Shown: in pieces, positions 8,907 through 18,900 of the stretch
Numbering within the stretch: position 1 is the first letter of the stretch
Layout: every line of letters starts with the position of its first letter
The notes under the pieces: generated by a model
Told to the model about the DNA's origin: nothing
Databases searched by the model: none
What the model saw: only the letters and a program-made list of their open reading frames with translations
Program-made: the position numbers and the translations under genes
Assembly (NCBI GenBank): GCA_963772595.1
Contig: CAVYXZ010000014.1
Coordinates: 372,001-436,000, forward strand
Source of the DNA: CAVYXZ01 sp963772595
GTDB taxonomy: Bacteria; Chloroflexota; Anaerolineae; Aggregatilineales; Phototrophicaceae
Reading direction: 5' to 3'
DNA length: 64,000 nucleotides

Positions 8907-10404
8907 CTAGGTAAAGAGCGAGGCCGCCCCGTTGACAGCCCAGTTAAAGATTACCTGCGCCCCCACCGTACCCAGCACGATGACGACGACGGTCGGCACA
9001 GCCAGCACCCAGCCAGATGCGCGCGAAACCGGGATCGGCTTGTCTTCGTCTTCGCTGCGGTCCACGTACATGACCTTAATCACGACCAGGTAGTAGTACA
9101 GCGCGACGATGGCGTTCAACACGCCGACAATCGCCAGCCAGGTCAGGTTCGCCTGGACAGCGGCGTTAAACAGGAAAAACTTCCCAAAAAAGCCTGCCGC
9201 CGGCGGAATACCCGCCAGGGACAGCAGCGCCACCGTCATCGCCAGCGCCAGCCAGGGACTGCGCCGGTTCAGACCTGCCAGATCAGCAATGGTCTCGCTG
9301 CCGGTCGCCTCGCTGAACAGCACCACGACAGCGAAGGCCAGGATGTTGGTAAAGGTGTACATGAACATGTAGAAGCTGACCGCCGCCACGCCCTGACCCG
9401 TCTGCGACTGGATAGCCGCCACGCCGATCAGCGTATAGCCGGCCTGCGCAATCGATGAGTAGGCCAGCAGACGCTTAATATTGCGCTGCGACCAGCGCCA
9501 GCACATTGCCCAGCGTCATCGAAACGACCGCCATCACCGTCACCAACTGCACCCAGAAATTCTCCATCGTCAGGTCGCCCAGGACCAGCGTGTTCGGGAA
9601 GACGGCGATCAGGAAGCGAACGAGCAGGGCGAAGCTGGCCGCTTTACTGGCGACGCTCACAAAGGCCGTCACCGGCGTCGGTGAGCCTTCGTACATATCC
9701 GGTGTCCAGAAATGGAAGGGCACCGCACCGATCTTAAAGCCGAAGCCCACGATGATCAGCAGCATGGATACCAGAACCGGCAGTGGCATGTTGCCCATGC
9801 CCTGGCTGAGCAGGTCCGCAATGGCGTAAATATTGGTCTGGCCGGTCAGGCCGTAAAGAATGCTGAGGCCGAAAAGCATCAGGCCGGAGGCAAAGGAGCC
9901 GTACAGGAAATACTTCATGCCGCTTTCGGACGATTTGGGGTCATCCAGCTTGAAGGCCGCCAGAATGTAGAGCGGGATCGAGAGCGTTTCCAGGCCCAGG
10001 AAGACCATAATCAGGTCGGCTGCCCCACTGATGAGGCAGGCCCCCAGCGTGGAGACGACGATAATCAGGTAGAACTCGCCGCGCCGCCCCAGTTCCTTCA
10101 TGTCGATTGCCATCAGGGCTGAAAGCGACCCACCCAGCAGCACCATCACCTGGAAGATCTGCGTCAGGGTGTCATGGCGAATCATGCCGCCCCAGAAGAG
10201 CATATTGCCGTCTGACGGTGGTCCCCAGATCAGCGGCGTGATCGCCAGCAGCGCCAGACCCGCCGCCGTGACGTAGGCGATATTGCGGCGCTGGTGCTCC
10301 GGGAGATATACATCCAGGAACAGGACAATGATCGCCAGCACCGTCAGCCCGATTTCGGGCGCGATGGAGGGCAAACTCGCCAGGAAATTAAACTCGGTCA
10401 ACAT
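8907..10404 (-). CDS. nuoN: NADH-quinone oxidoreductase subunit N (frame break)
   Basis: A complex I antiporter-like proton-channel subunit, about 498 residues with many membrane helices. Recognisable segments are PLYILAAFKLDDPKSSESGMKYF, KIGAVPFHFWTPDMYEGSPTPV (the conserved loop and discontinuous helix) and RNIKRLLAYSSIAQAGY. One surplus base at about 9489 splits ALV from QRNIKR. Removing it restores the family sequence. Its ATG overlaps the nuoM stop by 7 bases. It is the last gene of the nuo operon. Confidence 0.94.
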
Positions 10405-12130
10405 GCCCCTCCTAGAAGTGTCACAATGGGACAGATACCCGCATGGATCTGCGGGGCCATCACCGCAGGCATGATGCCCACGATAATCAGCGGCGCACCC
10501 AGCAGGATCAAGATTATTCGGTCCGTGATGGCGATGTCACCCACTTCAGGGTAAAGCTTGGCATTGAACTCGCCAAAGAAGACCTGTCCGGTCACGCGCA
10601 GCACGTAGGCTGCCGTAATGACGATGCCTAACGCCGCCGCAATTACAATGACCGAGTAATAATTACTCAATGTGAGGCCTCCGGCATGTAAGGTGATCTT
10701 GCTGGAAGCCGCCCACATCCCGGTAAAGATCGGGTATTCGGCGACGAATCCGCTGAGACCCGGCATACCCATACTGGTCAGACCGCCGATGATAAAGGCC
10801 AGCCCGACCCAGGGCATCTTGGTGATAAAGCCGCCCAGGCTGGGAATATCGCGCGTATGTGCTCGATCATAGACCATGCCGACACAGCCGAAGAAGAGCG
10901 CCGTCATCACGCCATGACTGAACATCTGCAAACCGGCTCCGGTCATGCCGATGATGTTCATGGTGGCAAAGCCCATGCTGACCAGCCCCATGTGGCTCAC
11001 CGATGAGAAGCCGATGACGTACTTAAAGTCACGTTGTCGGAAGGCGATAAAGGCCCCGTAGACGACGTTCACCAACGTGAGGAAGACAATCCAGGGGAGA
11101 TGCACCTGCGCGCCGTGTGGCATCAACTGCACCCCGGCCCGCAGCGCCGCATAAGCGCCCAGTTTCATCAGCACGCCCGCGTGGATCATCGAGACGGCGG
11201 TCGGCGCGGCTACGTGACCATCAGGACTCCAGTTGTGGAAGGGGAAGACACCTGCCAGCACCGCGAAGCCGATAAAGATGAAGGGGAACCACAGCTTGGC
11301 GAAGGTCAGCGTGTTGATCCCGGCATAACCGAGCAATATCGTAACGCGCCATGTTCCGCTGCCAGCGTCAGATTGACCATATCGAAGTTGAAGGCCGTCG
11401 AATTGGGCGCGACTATCCCGGCATTGATCGCCGATTGCAGCACCTGCGCACCGTCTGCCGACTGGAAGTAGCTCTGCGCCGCGAAGACCATCGCAATCAC
11501 ACCGACCAGCGCCACCACCGAGCCGATCAGAATATACAGCGTCAGCTTCATGGCGGCATACTGGCGCGTTTGCACCCACCCCCAGGTGGCAATCAGCAGA
11601 TACATAGGGAAGATCGCCAGTTCGTAGAAGAAGAACAGCGTGAACATGTCCAGGGCGATGAAGACGCCGTAGACCCCGGCCACCAGCAGCATAAAGAAGG
11701 CCATAAACTCGCGCGTGCGATCTTCAATGCGCCAGGAGATCAAGACCCCGGCGACCGCCACCAGCCCGGTCAGCAGGACCATCGGCGCGTTGAGGCCGTC
11801 GATCCCGACATGATAGCTGATCCCCAGCGAGGTGATCCAATCGTAGCGTTCTTCGAAGGCCAACCCGCTCTTGAACATTTCCGTGCCCGGCGAATCCGGC
11901 AGCAGCCCTTCGCCGTTGACGATGCTGTCCTGTGTCGCGGCGACATTTGCCGTGGCAGAACTGTAGCCCACGTAGACCGCCGCCGAAAGGAACAGCACGA
12001 TGGCCGCCGCCGCGATGGCGACGCCTCGGATGAGGTCGCGCTGCTCGCCGTTCATAAACAGGATAAGCACCCCGGCCACAATGGGCACGAAGAGGATGAC
12101 GCTCAGAACAGGAAAGGCAAATACGTCCAT
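10398..12130 (-). CDS. nuoM: NADH-quinone oxidoreductase subunit M, copy 1 (frame breaks)
   Basis: A proton-pumping antiporter-like subunit of about 576 residues. Key segments are SYHVGIDGLNAPMVLLTG, FFFYELAIFPMYLLIATWG, FPFHNWSPDGHVAAPTAVSMIHAGVLMKLG and HMGLVSMGFAT. The frame is lost at about 11335-11365; two surplus bases there would restore it. Compared with copy 2 it has an extra loop near residues 60-90 (ATQDSIVNGEG). The sequence HNWSPDGH differs from copy 2 (HTWLPDAH), so the copies are diverged paralogues rather than a recent tandem duplication. It starts 6 bases after the stop of copy 2. Confidence 0.92.
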
Positions 12131-12136
12131 ACGAGA

Positions 12137-13766
12137 TTATCCCCCAAGAATCCGCGTCACCGAGCTGTTGATGATCGGCAAGATCCAGTTCGGCACAACC
12201 CCTGTCAGCACCATCAGCACCATCAGCGGTGCCATCGCAATGACCTCGCGCAGCTCGATCTCCAGATGGGTATCGCGCCAGCGCATGTTGAAGGGGCCGT
12301 GCAAAACCGCACGGATACCTTTTAAGATGTAAGCTCCGGTAAACAGCAGGCCGATCATCGCCAGGAGGGTCAGCACGGTAATAAACCGGCCAGCTCCCGC
12401 GCACAACCAGGAACTCGCTGACGAAACCGTTCAGGCCCGGCAGACCGAGACTTGCCATACTGGTAAAGATAAAGATACCACCATAGATGGGCGCTTTGAC
12501 CCAGAAGCCGCCGTACTGGGTCATATCGCGGGTATGAGTTTTGTGATAAATACCTCCGGCGAGCAAGAACATGGCCGCCGAACTGAGGCCATGATTGAAC
12601 ATTTGCAGCACCGCGCCGTTAGTCGCCAGGATGGCGTCCTGAAGGTGCTGCGTCCCGCCCTGGATATACTGCTGCCCATAAGCCAGCGCGGCCACCGCCA
12701 GGCCCAGCACGACGAAGCCCATGTGGTTGACCGAACTGTAAGCCACCAGCCGCTTGATGTCATTCTGGCCGAAGGCGGCAAAGGCCCCCAGGATCACGCC
12801 CAGGACCGCCAGGATGGCGAAGAGCGTCGCCGGGTTGGTGTTGAAGCCGAGTATGTTGATCTCCGAAACCCAGACATCCGGGAAGAGCGGGATCACCAGC
12901 CGCAAGAAACCGTAAGCGCCCAGCTTCAGCATGACACCTGCCAGCAGCATCGAGCCTGCCGTCGGCGCTTCGCCGTGCGCATCCGGCAGCCAGGTGTGGA
13001 AAGGCCAGACCGGCACTTTGATGGCGAAGGCGATAAAGAAGGCGACAAAGGCCAGCCCCTTGACCGTCTCAATCGGCACGCCCAGGAAACTCGCGCCGAC
13101 GGTGCTCGCCAGCGCGGGCCAGACCTGCGTAAGCTGCGCGATGTCGAAGGTCGGGTGTCCCAGTACGACAGACGATGCCCAGCCAATCAACTGCGTCGCC
13201 AGCAGGAAGCCCAGCGAGCCGCCCAGCGAGTAGATAATAAACTTGGTCGAGGCATACTGCCGGTTCGGGCCGCCCCACTGGTTGATCAGGAAGTACATCG
13301 GCACCAGGCTGAGTTCCCAGAAGAGGAAGAAGATCATCAGGTCCAGCGAGACGAAGACGCCCATCAGCCCGGTCTGGAAAAAGAGGATCAGGGCCAGGTG
13401 CATGTTGGACCGGTCTTCGATCTCCCAACTGACCAGCACGGCCAGCGGGGTCAGGATGCCCGTCAGCAGCACCAGCATCGCGCTGATGCCGTCAATGCCG
13501 ATGTGCCAGGACGCGCCCAGCAGGTCAAACCAGCTGGTCTTGACCTCGAACACGTAGTTCATGCCCTCGGCGGGCGTGGGGTTAGCCTGATAATTCAGGA
13601 AGACTGACACCGCCCAGTAGGCCATCAGCAGCGATAAAGCCAGCGCTACCCAGCGCCCCAGGCGCTTGTTCTGCGAGGGCAGCAGCAGCATGACCAGGGC
13701 GGCCAGCGCTGGAGCTATTACCAGCACGGTCAGCGGGTCGATTTGAAGTCCCAAGAGATTCGTCAT
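12137..13766 (-). CDS. nuoM: NADH-quinone oxidoreductase subunit M, copy 2 (frame break)
   Basis: A second NuoM of about 542 residues. It has SWHIGIDGISAMLVLLTG, FLFWELSLVPMYFLINQWGG, VWPFHTWLPDAHGEAPTAGSMLLAGVMLKLG, NDIKRLVAYSSVNHMGFV and LPGLNGFVSEFLVV. One surplus base near 12400 breaks the frame just after that last segment. The other frame provides the final 89 residues, ending at 12137. The long open frame that continues past the break is out of frame and not real. It lies directly after nuoL. Two NuoM genes plus NuoL and NuoN give four antiporter-like subunits. Confidence 0.93.
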
Positions 13767-13781
13767 TATGCTTTCTCTCTC

Positions 13782-16205
13782 CTACCCGGCTGCCTGGAGG
13801 ATACCGGTCGAAACGGCGAAGATGAGGCCGATCAACAGCACCGCAATCGCCAGGAAGAGTAAATACTGCTGCACCCGGCCTGTCTGGATGCGGCGGAACC
13901 AGCTGCCAAAGTTGGCGATCCCGTGCGGGATACCGTCGCCCACACCGTCGATGAGCCAGTGATTGAGCACTTTGAGCAGGTCGCCAATCCAGGTAAACAC
14001 ACGCGCAATCAGGTGCAGGAAGCCGTCGATGATGCCGCGATCAATGAAATCGCTCACGACCACGCGGGCAAACCACTGCGACGGCAGGATAAAGACTGCG
14101 TTATACACTTCATCTATGTAGTACTTGTTCTTGAGCGTCGTATGAACGTTTTCGCCCAGGATCGCCACCAATGGGTCTGGTTCACCGGCCACCAGCGGCT
14201 TACGCCAGTACATCAGGTAGCCCAGCCCCAGGCCGCCCAGCGCCACGAGGAAGGACACCGTCACCGGGATCACGTTGAAGGGCGGCGCTTCCGGCTGCAT
14301 ATCCGGCACCGCGCCGAAGTCCGCGACCATCTCGGTCGTCGGCAGCGTTTCGATCACAAAGTGGTGGAAACCGCTCTGCTGCGGCGAGAAGATGGCCCCG
14401 AAGAGCGGGAAGTCCGACGGCACGCCAACAAAACCTGCCGTCAGCGCGAAGAAGGCCAGCATAATCAGTGGGATGGTCATGGTCACGCTGACAATGCCCT
14501 GCCCCAGATTGGCATGATGCGCTTCTTCCGTGCGAGTCTCGCCCCAGAAGGTGAGGCCAAGCTGGCGCATAGTGTAGAAGGCGGTCAGGAAAGCCGCCAA
14601 CGACAGCATAATGAAGACGAAGGCGTGCGGGCCGAAGCCCTCAACCATGCCGTGATAGGAGTCGGCCAGGATCTCGTCTTTGGACCAGAAGCCAGCGGTC
14701 AGCAGCGGGAAGCCCGACAGCGACAGACCGCCGATCAGGAAAGTCCAGAAGGTCACGGGCATCGTCTTACGCAGCCCGCCCATATTCATCATGTCCTGCG
14801 GGTCAAAATGCGGTGCTGCTTCGTGTGGATGCTCGGCTTCACTCTCGGTATGAGCCGTCAGTTCGGCTGCGCCGTGCTGACCGGCTTCGTCGCCGATGGC
14901 TGCCGCCTGAGGTTCGGCATGTTCATCTTCATGTGCGTGATGAGCATGTTCGTGAACGTGATGCTCGCCGTGTTCCATGCCATGAATGACCGAACCGGAT
15001 GCCATAAAGAGCAGCGCTTTGAAGAAACCGTGCGTAATCAGGTGGAAGGCCGCCGCGATGTACGCGCCCACGCCCAGCGCCGCGATCATAAAGCCCAACT
15101 GCGAAATCGTCGAGTAGGCCAGTACGCGCTTAATGTCGTTTTGAGCCACCGCAATCGTGGCCGCGAACAGCGCCGTGAAACCGCCCACTATCGACATCAA
15201 CAGCAGCGGCGCGGTAAACAAACCGTGATGCGGATCGCCGCCTGCCGCGAACAGCGGGTACATGCGGATCACCGCGTAAATACCGGCGGAGACCATCGCC
15301 GCCGCATGGATCATGGCGCTGACAGGCGTCGGACCTTCCATCGCGTCCGGCAGCCAGACGTGCAGCGGGAACTGGGCCGATTTGCCGATTGTGCCGATCA
15401 CCAGGAAGACACCGATAAGCCCCGCCGCACTGCCACCAAAGAGGAGCGCCGGGGTCGTCGCCAGCTTTTCCAGCACCGCCGGATTGTAGAGAATATCACG
15501 GAAGCTCAGCGTCCCGGTCAGCGAATACAGGTAGGCGATACCCAGCAGCATAATCACATCGGCGACGCGCGTGGTCGTAAAGGCTTTAATGGCCGCCTTG
15601 TAGGCGCTTTCCTTCTCGAACCAGAAGCCGATCAACAGGTACGAACACAGACCCATGATCTCCCAGCCGACGAAGAGCAGCAGCAGGTTATCCGCCACCA
15701 CCAGCGTCAGCATCGCGCCCCCAAAGAGCGAAATCATAGCAAAAAAACGCGCCTGACGGGGGTCATGCGCCATGTAGCCAATCGAGTATATGAAGATGGC
15801 AAGGACCGCGATGGGCACCATAATCAGCATAATCGTGGTCAGCGGGTCTACCAGCACCCCGATATTAAAGGTCGAGCTGCCCGTGTCCATCCAGGCGGTG
15901 GCGTTGTGGAACACATTCTCGCCGAAGTGTTCGGTCGCCCCCACGTGCCCCACCACACTCAAGGCGATCAGCAGCGCGAAGACCACGCCGATCATGCCGA
16001 CGATGACGCTGGCAATGCGGCCAAAGCGGCTGACCACATGCACCGGCATTCCGTCGTAATCCGGGTGATGACCGCCATATTCTTCGCTGGTGGCCGGGAT
16101 CATCTTGCTGCGATTGGTGAACAGCGTGATGATGACGAAGGCCAGCAGCGGTCCCACCGGGACCAGCCAGGGTAACAGGTTAGGATCGTTCAAATTGATT
16201 TGCAT
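13782..16205 (-). CDS. nuoL: NADH-quinone oxidoreductase subunit L, extended
   Basis: The distal antiporter-like subunit of complex I, 807 residues compared with about 610-700 usually, unbroken. The core shows GWEIMGLCSYLLIGFW, FPLHVWLPDAMEGPTPVSAMIHAA and NDIKRVLAYSTISQLGFM. Two parts are unusual. Residues about 405-468 are a His/Glu-rich loop (HVHEHAHHAHEDEH). The C-terminal lateral helix carries a second copy of an IDxxxDG..H.IA...W element. The start is ATG 16205, preceded by GGGGCACTT and 9 bases from the nuoK stop. Confidence 0.95.
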   Translation of the reverse strand: MQINLNDPNLLPWLVPVGPLLAFVIITLFTNRSKMIPATSEEYGGHHPDYDGMPVHVVSRFGRIASVIVGMIGVVFALLIALSVVGHVGATEHFGENVFHNATAWMDTGSSTFNIGVLVDPLTTIMLIMVPIAVLAIFIYSIGYMAHDPRQARFFAMISLFGGAMLTLVVADNLLLLFVGWEIMGLCSYLLIGFWFEKESAYKAAIKAFTTTRVADVIMLLGIAYLYSLTGTLSFRDILYNPAVLEKLATTPALLFGGSAAGLIGVFLVIGTIGKSAQFPLHVWLPDAMEGPTPVSAMIHAAAMVSAGIYAVIRMYPLFAAGGDPHHGLFTAPLLLMSIVGGFTALFAATIAVAQNDIKRVLAYSTISQLGFMIAALGVGAYIAAAFHLITHGFFKALLFMASGSVIHGMEHGEHHVHEHAHHAHEDEHAEPQAAAIGDEAGQHGAAELTAHTESEAEHPHEAAPHFDPQDMMNMGGLRKTMPVTFWTFLIGGLSLSGFPLLTAGFWSKDEILADSYHGMVEGFGPHAFVFIMLSLAAFLTAFYTMRQLGLTFWGETRTEEAHHANLGQGIVSVTMTIPLIMLAFFALTAGFVGVPSDFPLFGAIFSPQQSGFHHFVIETLPTTEMVADFGAVPDMQPEAPPFNVIPVTVSFLVALGGLGLGYLMYWRKPLVAGEPDPLVAILGENVHTTLKNKYYIDEVYNAVFILPSQWFARVVVSDFIDRGIIDGFLHLIARVFTWIGDLLKVLNHWLIDGVGDGIPHGIANFGSWFRRIQTGRVQQYLLFLAIAVLLIGLIFAVSTGILQAAG

Positions 16206-16213
16206 AAGTGCCC

Positions 16214-16522
16214 CTACCACTTGAGCAGGTTAACGTCTTCGACGATGACCGAACGACGGCTGCGGTACACAGAGATCACAATCGCCAGGCCGACCGCTGC
16301 TTCAGCAGCCGCCACGACGAAGACAAAGGCTGCGAAAGCCTGTCCGCTCATGTTGAGCGGGGTCACGTAACGCCAGAAGGCCACCAGATTAATATTCACC
16401 GCGTTCAGCATCAGCTCAACCGCCATCAGGACCGCAACCGCGTTGCGGCGCGACAGTACGCCATAGACGCCGATGCAGAACAACATCGCGGCGACGATCA
16501 AATACATCCACAGCGGAACCAT
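16214..16522 (-). CDS. nuoK: NADH-quinone oxidoreductase subunit K
   Basis: A 102-residue membrane subunit with three helices. It contains the two conserved buried glutamates of the E-channel region, in MAVELMLNAVNINLVAF and AAAEAAVGLAIVISVYR. The length is standard. It follows nuoJ by 3 bases and precedes nuoL. Confidence 0.95.
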   Translation of the reverse strand: MVPLWMYLIVAAMLFCIGVYGVLSRRNAVAVLMAVELMLNAVNINLVAFWRYVTPLNMSGQAFAAFVFVVAAAEAAVGLAIVISVYRSRRSVIVEDVNLLKW

Positions 16523-16525
16523 AAA

Positions 16526-17056
16526 TTACTCCTCGTCGTCCTCGCGGGCAATCACAATCGCGCCGATCATGGCCGCGGTGAGCAGGATAGACGCGACTTC
16601 GAAAGGCAGGACAAATTGATTGCCGTCTACCAGCGCCACACCCAGGTCCGCCGTCGTGCCCACTACATCAGAAACCGCCTGCTGAGCGAAGGCACTGTTC
16701 TGCCCCCAGACCGGCAGGATCACCCCGGCGGCCAGGAACACAAACAGCAGCACCGCAACCACTGCGCCCAGCCACCACTGCCGGTTCAGAACGCCGGTCA
16801 GGTGCGTCATGCTGCGCGTCAGCATCACAGCGAATACGATCAGGATGGCGATAGCCCCGATATAGACCAGCACCTGTACCGCCGCCAGAAAAGGCGCGCT
16901 GAGCAGGATAAAGAACCCGGCCACGCCAAACAGGCTGAGCACCAGCCACAGCGCCCCGTGAATCAGGTTGCGAGTCGTCACGACGCCGATACCACCGGCC
17001 AGAATCAGCACGGCGAATACAGCAAAAACGATAGTTTGTGCGTTGATCTCTATCAC
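16526..17056 (-). CDS. nuoJ: NADH-quinone oxidoreductase subunit J
   Basis: About 176 residues with five membrane helices; HGALWLVLSLFGVAGFF and AVQVLVYIGAIAILIVFAVML form the flexible helix-3 region that couples quinone reduction to proton movement. I prefer GTG 17056, preceded by GGGGAGCC, with a 16-base gap to the nuoH stop. An upstream ATG at 17089 is in frame and would overlap nuoH by 17 bases. Confidence 0.92.
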   Translation of the reverse strand: MIEINAQTIVFAVFAVLILAGGIGVVTTRNLIHGALWLVLSLFGVAGFFILLSAPFLAAVQVLVYIGAIAILIVFAVMLTRSMTHLTGVLNRQWWLGAVVAVLLFVFLAAGVILPVWGQNSAFAQQAVSDVVGTTADLGVALVDGNQFVLPFEVASILLTAAMIGAIVIAREDDEE

Positions 17057-17072
17057 GCTTTCCGGCTCCCCA

Positions 17073-18287
17073 TTAATCGCCCGCGCCAACAGCCTGGACA
17101 GCTTCGTCGGCCATTCGCTGCCGCTGGCCCTGGTTGCGCAGCATATTCATCACCACCCCTGCCAGGATCAGATTGCCCAGCAGCAGGATCACAATCTGCG
17201 GAATATTGGCGAGGAAGTTCCCCGCCTGATCCGGCGCCGGCACCAACCCCAGGCTGTTGACCAGTTTGAGCAGGAAGGACTGCACCAGGATCAGTGCAAT
17301 CGACAGCGGCACCATGAACTTCCAGTTGATGTTCATGACCTGATCGATGCGGAAGCGCGGCACGGTATTGCGGATCAGCAGCATGAACAAGTACACCACA
17401 CCCGCTTTCAGGCCAAGATAGACGAAGCCCAACGCGGGAACCTGTTCCACAAAGGGTCCCCACCAACCGCCCAGGAAGAGGGCCGCCGTCAGCACCGACA
17501 CGGTGAAGACGTGCATGAATTCCGCCGCCATGAACATGCCGAATTTGAAACCGGAATACTCAATGTTGTAGCCGGCGATCAATTCGGATTCGGCTTCCAG
17601 CAGATCAAAAGGCGAGCGCCCGGTTTCAGCCAGATTGGCGATGAAGAAAATAATGGCAGCCAGCGGTGCGGATAAGATGAAGGGGTTCCCCTTCTGCGCG
17701 ATGACGATGTCCTGCATACTCATCGAGCCGGCCATCAGCACCGGAACCAGCAGCGCCAGGATCATCGGCACTTCATAACTCACGATGAGCGCGATGGTGC
17801 GGAAAGCGCCCAGCAGCGCGTATTTATTGTTGCTGGACCAGCCCGCGATCATGATGTTGACCGCGCCAATCGACCCCACTGCCACAAAATAGAGGATGGC
17901 GATGCTCAGATCGCTGCCAATGTGCTGGGGCGTAAAAGGAATGATCGCCCAGATGAGGACGACCGTTGCAAACGTGATGATCGGCGCGAGGTTGTAAAGG
18001 ACCACGTCCGCGCCGGTGGGCGTGATGTCTTCCTTCGTCAGCATCTTGAGGGCATCTGCGACCGATTGCAGCAGGCCGTAAGGGCCAACGCGGTTAGGAC
18101 CGATGCGATCCTGGATACGAGCGGCGAATTTGCGCTCGACCCAGATGAGCATGATGACCGTGATCAGCGGCACCGTCGCTATGATGACGACGCCCAGCAG
18201 CAGCGAGACCAGATGTGCCAGGTCGCTGTTCCAGCCGCTGGCAACCGCGCAGGGCACGAAGGTGTTGATAAAATCAATACATTCCAT
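17073..18287 (-). CDS. nuoH: NADH-quinone oxidoreductase subunit H
   Basis: 404 residues; the subunit that links the quinone site to the membrane arm. Diagnostic stretches are WVERKFAARIQDRIGPNRVGPYGLLQ, LAETGRSPFDLLEAESELIAGYNIEYSG and FRIDQVMNINWKFMVPLS. It is unbroken. It directly follows nuoA, although nuoB, nuoC, nuoD, nuoE, nuoF and nuoG normally lie between the two. Confidence 0.96.
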   Translation of the reverse strand: MECIDFINTFVPCAVASGWNSDLAHLVSLLLGVVIIATVPLITVIMLIWVERKFAARIQDRIGPNRVGPYGLLQSVADALKMLTKEDITPTGADVVLYNLAPIITFATVVLIWAIIPFTPQHIGSDLSIAILYFVAVGSIGAVNIMIAGWSSNNKYALLGAFRTIALIVSYEVPMILALLVPVLMAGSMSMQDIVIAQKGNPFILSAPLAAIIFFIANLAETGRSPFDLLEAESELIAGYNIEYSGFKFGMFMAAEFMHVFTVSVLTAALFLGGWWGPFVEQVPALGFVYLGLKAGVVYLFMLLIRNTVPRFRIDQVMNINWKFMVPLSIALILVQSFLLKLVNSLGLVPAPDQAGNFLANIPQIVILLLGNLILAGVVMNMLRNQGQRQRMADEAVQAVGAGD

Positions 18288-18306
18288 TGAGATTCAGTCC
18301 TCCCGG

Positions 18307-18669
18307 CTAGACCCATTCCAGCGCGTGTTTGCGCCAGGCGTAAACAAGGGCATCGGTCAACAGGAAGATGAAGAGGAAGCCCGCGCCGAAGGCAAACCAA
18401 TCCAGGTGTTGATAAGCTACAGCCCAGGGGAACAGAAAGACCATTTCCACATCAAAGACCAGGAAGACCAGGCCGTAGATGTAATACTGGACCTTGAACT
18501 GGACCCAGGTATCCCCAACGGTTTCGACACCGCTCTCGTAAGTCTGGCGCTTGAGTGCGTTGGGTTTGTAGGGCCGCAGCAGACGCGCACCAAGAATTGG
18601 CAGCGCCGGAAACACCCAGGCAATGGCGAAAAACACGCCAATAAAAGCCCATTCGTTAAGTACATCCAT
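18307..18669 (-). CDS. nuoA: NADH-quinone oxidoreductase subunit A
   Basis: A 120-residue, three-helix membrane subunit. It has YESGVETVGDTWVQFKVQYY and LVFLVFDVEMVFLFPWA, both signatures of NuoA. The start is ATG 18669, preceded by GGAGTCGTTACTCCG; the longer open frame upstream holds the promoter. It is the first gene of the operon and is followed by nuoH. Confidence 0.95.
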   Translation of the reverse strand: MDVLNEWAFIGVFFAIAWVFPALPILGARLLRPYKPNALKRQTYESGVETVGDTWVQFKVQYYIYGLVFLVFDVEMVFLFPWAVAYQHLDWFAFGAGFLFIFLLTDALVYAWRKHALEWV

Positions 18670-18769
18670 CGGAGTAACGACTCCTGCGTTTCGCGGTAAG
18701 TGACGGTAGCTTATGCAATTTGCTGCGCGGACACAACGTTTATTTGTGCCATTTGGGACAAACGTGGCT

Positions 18770-18798
18770 AGTATAGCATCAGGCCCGGCTCTTGGCAA
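18770..18798 (-). promoter_or_regulatory. Probable promoter of the nuo operon
   Basis: The minus strand has -35 TTGCCA, a 17-base spacer and -10 TATACT, with TGC before the -10 (extended -10). It lies 101 bases upstream of the nuoA start. The TTGCCA box matches the one proposed for ftsZ. Confidence 0.65.
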
Positions 18799-18900
18799 AA
18801 TATTCTAGCACATGAGTGGCAGATAAAAACCCCGATTGCTGCTGATTTTGCCGCAGCCATGCTTTATACTCTACAACCAATAGACCCATTGGAGCATCCT

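Noticed and set aside
11724..12390. Continuation of the nuoM copy 2 frame past 12400
   Set aside because: The sequence after FVSEFLVV becomes Arg/Gly/His-rich nonsense, while another frame supplies the genuine NuoM C-terminus.
13923..16175. Plus-strand open frame of 750 codons opposite nuoL
   Set aside because: It is rich in His, Arg and Gln with no family pattern, and lies entirely opposite a well-conserved gene. It is a high-GC antisense shadow.
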